NCBI GenBank assembly: GCA_945952585.1
Contig: CAMFII010000006.1
Span: forward strand, 173,160 to 237,159
From: an uncultured Rhodobacter sp.
Lineage (GTDB): Bacteria > Pseudomonadota > Alphaproteobacteria > Rhodobacterales > Rhodobacteraceae
Direction: 5' to 3'
DNA: 64,000 nucleotides
Positions within the stretch are counted from its first letter, which is position 1; each line of letters begins with the position of its first letter. Both the position numbers and the translations under genes were made by a program. Below are positions 26,873 to 34,165 of the stretch, in pieces. The notes below the pieces were generated by a model. It was not told the DNA's origin. It ran no database searches and saw only the letters and a list, made by a program, of their open reading frames with translations.

Positions 26873-27877
26873 ATGTTCGACGATCCCGCCGTCTGGCTAC
26901 CCTTCGTCTTTGCCGCGCTGATGGGGCTGGCGATCCTGATCTACGTCATTCTCGACGGCTTCGACCTGGGGATCGGGATGCTCGTCATCCTGACCCCGCC
27001 CGAGGAGCGCGACACCCTGATCTCGACGATCGGCCCGTTCTGGGACGCCAACGAGACCTGGCTCGTTCTGGCGGTCGGGTTGCTGCTGGTGGCCTTCCCG
27101 ATTGCGCATGGGGTGATCCTGACCGCGCTCTATGGCCCGGTCGCGCTGATGCTCTTCGGGCTGATCCTGCGCGGCGTGGCCTTCGAGTTCCGCGCCAAGG
27201 TCCCGTTCGAGCGCAAGGCCCGGTGGGACCTTGCGTTCTTCGCCGGCTCGGCACTGGCCGCGGTGGCGCAGGGCTACATGCTCGGCATCTACGTCATGGG
27301 TCTGCAGGTCAACGCCCAGACCGTCCTTTTCTCGCTGATCGTCGCGGGGGCGCTGGCGGTGGCCTACAGCTTCATGGGTGCGGCCTGGCTGATCCTGAAG
27401 ACCAGCGGGCCGATCCAGCTTAAGGCGATCACCTGGGCAAGGCGCGGGCTTTGGGGGCTGGTGCTGGGGCTCGCCGCCGTGTCAGCGGCGACGCCGCTCG
27501 TCAGCATCCGCATCTGGCAGAAATGGACCGAGTTGCCGGCGATCCTCTGGCTCGCGCCGCTGCCGATCTTGTCGCTCGCGCTCATCATCGGGCTTTGGCG
27601 GTTCCTGGCCACCCTGCCCCGCCCCGGGGATCGCGGGGCTGCCGTTCCCTTCCTGATGGGCGCGGGGCTCTTCCTGCTCGGCTTCATCGGGATGGCCTAT
27701 TCCTTCTATCCCTATGTGGTGCCCGAGCGGCTGACGATCTGGCAGGCGGCCTCGGCACCCGAAAGCCTGCGGGTGATCCTGATCGGCGCGGTGATCGTCT
27801 TGCCGCTGATCGCGGGCTACACGGCGCTGTCCTACACAGTGTTCCGCGGCAAGGCTTCGCAGGAGGACATCCACTGA
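26873..27877 (+). CDS. cydB: Cytochrome bd-type ubiquinol oxidase subunit II
   Basis: 334 residues with about nine membrane helices. It has the CydB opening FVFAALMGLAILIYVILDGFD and the GPFWDANETWLV motif. Subunit II stabilises the haem-bearing subunit I. The start at 26873 follows GGCGGAGTGA; an earlier in-frame Met lies inside cydA and is disregarded. It ends 15 nt before the convergent M20 gene, with no visible terminator between. Confidence 0.94.
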   Translation: MFDDPAVWLPFVFAALMGLAILIYVILDGFDLGIGMLVILTPPEERDTLISTIGPFWDANETWLVLAVGLLLVAFPIAHGVILTALYGPVALMLFGLILRGVAFEFRAKVPFERKARWDLAFFAGSALAAVAQGYMLGIYVMGLQVNAQTVLFSLIVAGALAVAYSFMGAAWLILKTSGPIQLKAITWARRGLWGLVLGLAAVSAATPLVSIRIWQKWTELPAILWLAPLPILSLALIIGLWRFLATLPRPGDRGAAVPFLMGAGLFLLGFIGMAYSFYPYVVPERLTIWQAASAPESLRVILIGAVIVLPLIAGYTALSYTVFRGKASQEDIH

Positions 27878-27892
27878 GGCGGCAGACGACCG

Positions 27893-29059
27893 TCAGGCCG
27901 CAGGCATCCGCGCCTCGACCATGCCGGCATACCAGCTTGATCCGAAGGGGATGACGTTGTCGTCGAAATTGTAGGCCGGGTGATGCACCATCGCCGTGTC
28001 GCCGTTGCCGACGAAGATATAGGCGCCGGGGCGTTCGTTCAGCATGAAGCTGAAATCCTCGGCCCCCATCAGCGGCGCGGCGTCGGTATCAACATGGCCC
28101 GAGACTGCCTTGGCAACCTTGGCGGCGTAATCGGTGTTCTCGGGCGTGTTCATCGTCACCGGATAGCCACGCGCATAGGCGACCTCGCCGCGCGCGCCCA
28201 TCGCCAGCGTCACGCCCGAGACGATGTCGGAAATGCGCTGTTCGACGAAGTCCTGCACGGCATGGTCCATGGTGCGGACCGTGCCCTTGAGCTTGACCAC
28301 CTGCGGAATGACGTTGTGCGCGGGGCTGTCGGTCTCGACCACGCAGACCGAGACGACGACCTGCTTCAGCGGATCCACATTGCGGCTTGCGATGGTCTGG
28401 AGCGCCACGATGACATGGGCCGCCACCACTGTCGTGTCGATGCAGTCATGGGGCTTGGCGGCGTGACCGCCCTTCCCCGTGATGGTGATGTCGAACTGGT
28501 CGGCGGCCGCCATCATCGCGCCGGGGCGGATGGCGAAATGCCCAACAGGAATCCCCGGCATGTTGTGCATCCCGTAGACTTCCTGCACGCCGAAGCGCTC
28601 CATCATTCCGTCCTTGACCATCTCGCGCCCGCCGCCGCCGCCTTCTTCCGCCGGCTGGAAGATCACGACAGCAGTGCCGTCGAAATTCCGGGTCTCGGCC
28701 AGGTAGCGCGCGGCGCCGAGCAGCATGGCGGTGTGACCGTCATGGCCGCAGGCATGCATCTTGCCCTTCGTCTTCGAGGCATAGGGAACGCCGGTCTGCT
28801 CAATGATGGGCAGGGCATCCATGTCGGCGCGCAGGCCGATCACGCGGCCCGCCGAGTCGGTCTTGCCCTTGATCACGCCGACAACCCCGGTTCGGCCGAT
28901 CCCCTCGACCACCTCGTCGCAGCCGAACCCGCGCAGAAGCTCCGCCACCTTCGCCGCCGTCCGGTGCACATCGAACAGCAGTTCGGGATGCTCGTGGAAA
29001 TCCCGCCGCCAGGCGGTGATCTCGGGCAGGAGTTCGGCGAAACGGTTCTTGACGGGCAT
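27893..29059 (-). CDS. M20-family amidohydrolase (hippurate hydrolase/N-acyl-amino-acid deacylase type)
   Basis: 388 residues. The M20D metal site is visible: LRADMDALPI (about 77-86), MHACGHDGHTAML (101-113) and QPAEEGGGGG (about 137-146), followed by a dimerisation domain. It hydrolyses N-acylated amino acids such as hippurate or indole-acetyl-amino acids; the actual substrate is not determined. AAGGAGAACTCC precedes the ATG. Its last codons recur on the far side of cydAB. Confidence 0.9.
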   Translation of the reverse strand: MPVKNRFAELLPEITAWRRDFHEHPELLFDVHRTAAKVAELLRGFGCDEVVEGIGRTGVVGVIKGKTDSAGRVIGLRADMDALPIIEQTGVPYASKTKGKMHACGHDGHTAMLLGAARYLAETRNFDGTAVVIFQPAEEGGGGGREMVKDGMMERFGVQEVYGMHNMPGIPVGHFAIRPGAMMAAADQFDITITGKGGHAAKPHDCIDTTVVAAHVIVALQTIASRNVDPLKQVVVSVCVVETDSPAHNVIPQVVKLKGTVRTMDHAVQDFVEQRISDIVSGVTLAMGARGEVAYARGYPVTMNTPENTDYAAKVAKAVSGHVDTDAAPLMGAEDFSFMLNERPGAYIFVGNGDTAMVHHPAYNFDDNVIPFGSSWYAGMVEARMPAA

Positions 29060-29257
29060 GGAGTTCTCCTTCCGGGCGACGGCCCGATGATCCTGCGATG
29101 GTGGGCGCTTTCCCGCGCGGCTTCAAGCCCGGGACTGACCCCTTCGCCCGGGGAATGACAGAGGCAGGCTGGCGTCGCTGGGATTCGCCGCCTACCTTCA
29201 GCCAGCAGCCTGCACCATCGCTTCCGGGCTGGCCGCAACGCAGCGCGAGATCGTCTC

Positions 29258-31030
29258 ATGCCGAGCCTAATTTCCCCCGCCGTCGACGCCGTCCGCACAA
29301 CCCGCAAAGAGTTGGGCGTCATCGCGCGATCGCTGCGACACACGAAAGGCAAGCGCACCCTCGTCCTGCTTCTGGTCGGAATCGTCGCCGTCGTCCTGGC
29401 GACCGCCGTCGCGCAGGTGCGCCTGAACGCTTGGAACCAGCCTTTCTACGATGCGATCGAGCGCAAGGACCTGCCCGGCTTCTTTCACCAGCTCTGGATC
29501 TTCTTCGCCATCGCCGCGGTGCTGCTGATCCTGAACGTCGCGCAGACCGGCGTGACGCAGATGATCGCTCTGACGCTGCGTGATCTCGCGACACGCGACC
29601 TGATCGGCATCTGGATGTCGGACAAGCGCGCGGCCCGGATCGCCCGGGAAGGCGAGATCGGCCGGAACCCCGATCAGAGGATGCATGCCGACACCCAGCA
29701 CCTTGCCGATGTCTCGACCGCGCTGCTGGTCGGCTTCCTGCAGTCGGCGGTCCTGCTTGTCAGCTTCATCGGGGTGCTCTGGGTCCTGTCCCGCGGCATC
29801 GTCCTGACTTTCGACGGCACCAGCCTGCAGATCCCCGGCTACATGGTCTGGGCGGCGCTGCTTTATGCCTGCCTCGGGTCTGGCCTGTCCTGGCTTGCGG
29901 CGCGCCCGATCGTGCGCCAGGAGGCCACGCACTATGCCCGCGAGGCCGAGATGCGCATCACCTTCGTGCGCGGGGTCGAACAGGCCGACGCCATCGCCCT
30001 GACCGGAGCCGAGGGCGATACGAGGCGGCGGCTCGAGGCGGCGCTGGCCAATGTCATGCAGATCCTCAAGGCGCTGGTCGTTACCCGGCTGCGGCTGACC
30101 GTGGTCACGGCGGGCTACGGCTGGGTCGGCAACGTCGTGCCGATCATCGTCGCGGCCCCCGGATATTTCAGCGGCAGCCTGACCTTCGGCGAACTCATGG
30201 TCGTGGCGGGCGCCTTCCGCCAGGTGCAGGGCGCGCTTGGCTGGTTCGTTTCGAACACCGATGCCATCGCCGACTGGCGCGCGACCATGAACCGGGTCAT
30301 GGAGTTCCGCCGCGCGCTGCTCGCGATCGACAACCACGATCCCGCCGGGGATCGCATCGACATTGCCCGGAACGACACGAACCATCTCGTGCTCGCCAAT
30401 CTCGAAGTCCACAACGCCTTTGGCCGCATCCGGGTCTGCGAACCCCGGCTCGAGATCGCGCCCGGCGAACGGGTCCTGCTGCTGGGACGGCCCCATGCGG
30501 GCAAGAGCACGCTCTTCAACGCCCTCGCAGGGCTTTGGGATCGCGGCAGCGGGAAGGTGCTTCTGCCCGTGGACGACCGCGTGAGCTACATGGCCCAGCG
30601 CCCCTATCTGCCAACCGCATCGCTGCGCGAGGTGCTCAGCCCCTCGGAAGATGAGCCAGGCGACAAGGAGCTTGTCGAGGCGCTGACCCGGGTCGGTCTG
30701 GCGCATCTGGCCGGTGCGCTAGACCAGGTCCAGGATTGGGAAGAAGCGATGCCCGCCCCAGGCAAGCTGCGTCTCGGATACGCCCGGCTCCTGCTTGAAC
30801 GACCGCACTGGATCATCTCGGATGACGGCCTGGCCCCGGGGGACGAGGCGCTGCAGGATCTGCTGCTGTCGATCCTGTCGACAGAGCTGGCGCAGAGCGC
30901 GGTGATCGACATCTCGGACCGCCGGTTGCCGACCGCATTTTTCGGTCGGATCGTCCGGCTTGCCTCTGCGGAAGGCCCGATGCCGGAAGCCGCGCCGTTC
31001 GCTCCGGCAGGTGCGGTGACGGCCGCCTGA
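29258..31030 (+). CDS. ABC transporter, fused membrane and ATP-binding domains (SbmA/BacA-related), degenerate ATPase
   Basis: 590 residues. A membrane domain of the SbmA/BacA-like ABC_membrane_2 type covers about 30-330 (with NAWNQPFYDAIERKDLPGF), then an ATPase domain about 380-570. Walker A is GRPHAGKST (410-418) and the Q-loop is YMAQRPYLP, both acceptable. The signature region reads APGKLRLGYAR instead of LSGGxQQR-like. The Walker B end reads SDD, so the catalytic Glu is Asp523, and the H-loop His is replaced (DISDRR, Asp554). Family members import peptides, vitamin B12 or lipids. The ATPase may be weak or regulatory. Confidence 0.82.
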   Translation: MPSLISPAVDAVRTTRKELGVIARSLRHTKGKRTLVLLLVGIVAVVLATAVAQVRLNAWNQPFYDAIERKDLPGFFHQLWIFFAIAAVLLILNVAQTGVTQMIALTLRDLATRDLIGIWMSDKRAARIAREGEIGRNPDQRMHADTQHLADVSTALLVGFLQSAVLLVSFIGVLWVLSRGIVLTFDGTSLQIPGYMVWAALLYACLGSGLSWLAARPIVRQEATHYAREAEMRITFVRGVEQADAIALTGAEGDTRRRLEAALANVMQILKALVVTRLRLTVVTAGYGWVGNVVPIIVAAPGYFSGSLTFGELMVVAGAFRQVQGALGWFVSNTDAIADWRATMNRVMEFRRALLAIDNHDPAGDRIDIARNDTNHLVLANLEVHNAFGRIRVCEPRLEIAPGERVLLLGRPHAGKSTLFNALAGLWDRGSGKVLLPVDDRVSYMAQRPYLPTASLREVLSPSEDEPGDKELVEALTRVGLAHLAGALDQVQDWEEAMPAPGKLRLGYARLLLERPHWIISDDGLAPGDEALQDLLLSILSTELAQSAVIDISDRRLPTAFFGRIVRLASAEGPMPEAAPFAPAGAVTAA

Positions 31031-31151
31031 CTTCGGCCCCTTCTTCGGACGTGGATCGTCCTGTCCAGCCCGAAAGCGCCGCGACGCAGACCCAATCCCG
31101 TGGCCGTCAGAAGGAATAACGCAGATAAGCCGCCCCCAGGACGATCTAATA

Positions 31152-31178
31152 ACGGACGATTGACGATTTGGCGTCCGT
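31152..31178. promoter_or_regulatory. Inverted repeat upstream of the second DUF1194 gene
   Basis: ACGGACG (31152-31158) and CGTCCGT (31172-31178) are perfect inverted 7-mers 13 nt apart in the 246-nt gap before the DUF1194 gene. It could be a regulator site or a small hairpin. No T-run follows, so a terminator for the ABC gene is unlikely. Confidence 0.3.
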
Positions 31179-31276
31179 CTCTCACTTCGCGCTGACGGTC
31201 CGGCGATTAGCCTTCCCTTACGTCAACTCCGCGATTGAGCGGTGTTGGCCGGATGCCCGAACCGGGAGGGAGGCGA

Positions 31277-32014
31277 ATGAACAGGGTTGCAATTGCCGCG
31301 ATGGTGTCCCTGGCATCGGCCCCGATGGCTCATGCATCCGACTGCAGCGACGTTGCCCTGGTTCTGGCGATTGATGCCTCCAGCAGCGTCGACGCGACGG
31401 AATTCGACCTTCAGATTGCCGGATACCGGGACGCGCTTTCGTCTCCCGAGGTTGGCGCCTCCTTCCGCAAGGCCGGTAGCGTACAGATCGCAGCGGTCCT
31501 CTGGGCCGACAGCGCCTATGCCCCGCAGATCGTGCCCTGGCACCTGATCAGCAATGCACATGACCTCTCCGGATTTGCGACCACGCTTGCCTCGACCGAA
31601 CGCCGTGTGACCGGCAACACCGACATGGGAACGGGACTGAAGGCCGCGCTCGATCTTTTCGATGACGAGACCGTCTGCGCCGAGCGCATGGTCGTCGACA
31701 TTTCCGGCGACGGCAGATCCACGATCAGCGCCCGGCGCAGCGGTGTGGCCAGCCTCAGCGCAGAACGCAAGCGGGCCAGGGATCTTGGGGTCACCGTCAA
31801 TGGGCTGGTCATCACTGGCGAAGACCGCGGCCTGGCCAGCTATTACCGCAGCGACGTCGCGCTCGGCCTGTCGTCTTTCGTGATGGAGGTGCAGGGCTTC
31901 GCGACCTTCCACGAAGCGATTGCCCAAAAGCTCATGCGCGAGGTTTTGGCCAACGATCCGCAGCCGTCCGAACATCCCGCGGCCGCTCCTAACAACGTCT
32001 TCGCAAGACTGTGA
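31277..32014 (+). CDS. DUF1194 von Willebrand-like secreted protein, second copy
   Basis: 245 residues. Signal peptide (about 1-20, ending AHA) and vWA-like core with LAIDASSSVD (MIDAS DxSxS), GNTDMGTGLKAALDL and VVDISGDGRSTIS. It is paralogous to 15942-16655 over its whole length. The start at 31277 follows GGGAGGGAGGCGA, a very strong ribosome site; an earlier in-frame Met has none. Role unknown. It precedes a DUF1127 gene by 90 nt. Confidence 0.87.
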   Translation: MNRVAIAAMVSLASAPMAHASDCSDVALVLAIDASSSVDATEFDLQIAGYRDALSSPEVGASFRKAGSVQIAAVLWADSAYAPQIVPWHLISNAHDLSGFATTLASTERRVTGNTDMGTGLKAALDLFDDETVCAERMVVDISGDGRSTISARRSGVASLSAERKRARDLGVTVNGLVITGEDRGLASYYRSDVALGLSSFVMEVQGFATFHEAIAQKLMREVLANDPQPSEHPAAAPNNVFARL

Positions 32015-32104
32015 TGGGCTTCACAGTCATTCGCGCACGAATCAGCCAAATTCATACCAAGGACAGCAAGAAAGTCCCCCAACCCAAGGAAACGGAGAAC
32101 GAAA

Positions 32105-32326
32105 ATGGCTACCACTTCCTCTCAGACCTCCATGTTCGGCGTCATGTCGGTGCATCCTGTTTCGCTTATTCTCGGTCTCACCAACATCTTCCGCCGCCAG
32201 AAGCGCCGCGATGAACTTGCCAAGGCCTACTCGGACCTGCTCCTGGCCGACGACCACATGCTGCGCGACATCGGCATGACCCGGATCGACATCATCCGGA
32301 TGCGCGAAGGTCTGTTCCGCAACTGA
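32105..32326 (+). CDS. DUF1127 small protein
   Basis: 73 residues. An N-terminal variable part with a short hydrophobic stretch is followed by the DUF1127 helical pair containing LLLADDHMLRDIGMTRIDI. AAACGGAGAACG precedes the ATG. DUF1127 proteins are small, often Arg-rich, and in some alphaproteobacteria affect RNA or phosphate and carbon metabolism; a role here is not established. It ends 3 nt before the convergent Crp/Fnr-type regulator stop. It is paralogous to 40660-40917. Confidence 0.82.
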   Translation: MATTSSQTSMFGVMSVHPVSLILGLTNIFRRQKRRDELAKAYSDLLLADDHMLRDIGMTRIDIIRMREGLFRN

Positions 32327-32329
32327 ACC

Positions 32330-33001
32330 TCAGCCCTCGTCGCTGCTCGCCAGTATCTGGAGGGGCGCACGGTCCCTGATGGCCAGTGCCCCTCTCGGAA
32401 GCTCGATCCACCCCTGCGCCCGCCACTGACCAAGGGTCTTGGCAACAGCCTCGCGGGTGGCGCCGGCAAAATCGGCTAGTTCCGCCTGAGAAAGGGGAAT
32501 GGTGCCGCCCCGGTCGGCATATTTCTCGGACAGATGCAGGATCCGCCGGGCGATACGCGTCGGCAGGGGCTTGAAGGCCCGCTCTTCCAGCTTGTCGCTG
32601 ATGTCACGCAGTCGCGCACAGAGAAGTTCGATGATCTCGATCGAAAGATCGGGCTCGTCGCGCAAACCTGCCAGAAAATCGCTCCGGCGCACGCGCCGCA
32701 GCCGCACGGCGCCAAGCGCCGTCGCATCGGCGGTCCGTCGCCCGGCGAAAAGACCGATCTCGCCGAAGACTTCCGGCGGCGTCAGGATTTCAAGTGCGAG
32801 CTTGCGGCCATCGACCGAAGTTACGCTGATTTCGATCTCGCCCTCGTCCAGAACGAAGATGCTGTCGGCCTCCTCATCCTTCTGGAACAGCAGCGTCCCC
32901 GCCGGAAGCTGGGTCTTGATCGACACGCGCTCCATGAGGCGCTGAAGCGCCGGTGACGCATGGAACAGGCTGGCGAGAGACCCAGCTTTCGGATCGGTCA
33001 T
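32330..33001 (-). CDS. Crp/Fnr-family transcriptional regulator
   Basis: 223 residues. A cyclic-nucleotide-binding-like beta-barrel (about 15-125, with FVLDEGEIEIS and VFGEIGLFAGRRTADATAL) is followed by a long helix and an HTH_Crp domain with SQAELADFAGATREAVAKTL (about 175-194). No N-terminal Fe-S cysteine cluster is present, so it is not FNR itself. The ATG at 33001 has GGAGAAA upstream. The effector is unknown; GEIGLF with the following Arg-rich segment resembles but does not prove a cAMP pocket. Confidence 0.88.
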   Translation of the reverse strand: MTDPKAGSLASLFHASPALQRLMERVSIKTQLPAGTLLFQKDEEADSIFVLDEGEIEISVTSVDGRKLALEILTPPEVFGEIGLFAGRRTADATALGAVRLRRVRRSDFLAGLRDEPDLSIEIIELLCARLRDISDKLEERAFKPLPTRIARRILHLSEKYADRGGTIPLSQAELADFAGATREAVAKTLGQWRAQGWIELPRGALAIRDRAPLQILASSDEG

Positions 33002-33266
33002 ATTGCTTTCTCCTCGCCCGGCCGTGCCGAACAGAAATCCGCCATTCGGGACAGCGTCATTCACCTGCGGCTCCAACGCAAGGGCCGTGGCCGGTCTTCA
33101 ACTGCGGATTTTCCCTGTCGCGCCAACCCGCCGCACAGCAAATCCGGAAACAGTGCTTTTCCACGAAACCGCGGATGCCCCATCTCCTGCCACAGACATG
33201 CCGGTTTGCGAACGAATCCGGCAGGCATTTGTTCACCATGAACGAAGCTTACTGGATTTCCGAGTG

Positions 33267-33440
33267 ATGAGACTGTCTTCCCTGAAAGAGTTCTTCCAGA
33301 TCAATCCCGAAGAGCGGATCACCAGCTTTGCGGCGATCCTGTGCGCAAGCCTGCTGGTGGGCCTTGCCGGCCGCATCCTTTGGGTGGCATTCGAAGGGCC
33401 TACCGACGCCCCCGCCCCTATCGTGGCCCAGGAGCCCTGA
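33267..33440 (+). CDS. Small single-pass membrane protein, hypothetical
   Basis: 57 residues: a short cytoplasmic start (MRLSSLKEFFQINPEERI), one hydrophobic helix (about 19-40, with ILCASLLVGLAGRILWVAF) and an acidic/Pro-rich tail. No family recognised. No strong ribosome site is seen before 33267, which lowers confidence. It is divergent from the Crp/Fnr-type gene and convergent with the AlaX-type gene 5 nt away. Confidence 0.5.
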   Translation: MRLSSLKEFFQINPEERITSFAAILCASLLVGLAGRILWVAFEGPTDAPAPIVAQEP

Positions 33441-33445
33441 TCCCG

Positions 33446-34165
33446 TCAGTCTGAGAGGATCACCGCCACGCGGCGGTTCTGACGTCCCTTCTTCTCGATC
33501 TTGCCGATTTCGACCCGCCCGATCTCGCCCGTCCGCGCGACATGGGTTCCCCCGCAGGGCTGAAGGTCGACCTGGTCTGCCCCCTCGCCGATCCGCACAA
33601 GGCGCACGCGTCCCTGCCCCATCGGCGGCATCACCGACATGGTCTTGACCAACCCCGGATTGGCCAGAAGCTCATCATCCGTGATCCAGCTGTCCGTCAC
33701 CGGCAGGTCGCGGTCGATCAGCGCATTCAGCTGGCTGTTCAGCGCATCAATATCCTCGGGCGGATCCGGCATGTCGAAATCGAGCCGCCCCTTGTCCGCA
33801 CCGATCTGCCCGCCGGTTACCGGCAACGGAATCACCACCGACAGAAGGTGAAGCGCTGTATGGACCCTCATGTGCCGATGGCGACGCTCCCAGTCGAGGA
33901 CCTGACGCAGCCGGGTTCCCGGCGGCGGCAGCGCCACCGGCTCGGCGGGTACCAGCGCGACCGCACCTGCATCGGCCTTGACCGCCGTTGCGATCGCCGC
34001 CGACCCGCCGGCCCAGATCACCTGGCCGCTGTCGCCGGGCTGGCCGCCCGCGGTCGGGTAGAACACCGTCCGGTCGACGAGGATTCCCCCTTCCGGCGTA
34101 TAGCCGGTCACGACCGCTTCGGCCTCGCGTAGATAGGGGTCCATGCGGAACAGGAGCTCGGTCAT
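33446..34165 (-). CDS. Alanyl-tRNA editing protein (AlaX type)
   Basis: 239 residues. It matches the AlaRS editing domain: FYPTAGGQPGDSG near the N-terminus, zinc motif His102-x3-His106 (HTALH) and Cys204-x3-His208 (CGGTH). It hydrolyses Ser or Gly mischarged on tRNA-Ala in trans. It starts 4 nt inside the end of the MscS gene (coupled), so it is expressed from the cysK-mscS operon. Confidence 0.9.
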   Translation of the reverse strand: MTELLFRMDPYLREAEAVVTGYTPEGGILVDRTVFYPTAGGQPGDSGQVIWAGGSAAIATAVKADAGAVALVPAEPVALPPPGTRLRQVLDWERRHRHMRVHTALHLLSVVIPLPVTGGQIGADKGRLDFDMPDPPEDIDALNSQLNALIDRDLPVTDSWITDDELLANPGLVKTMSVMPPMGQGRVRLVRIGEGADQVDLQPCGGTHVARTGEIGRVEIGKIEKKGRQNRRVAVILSD

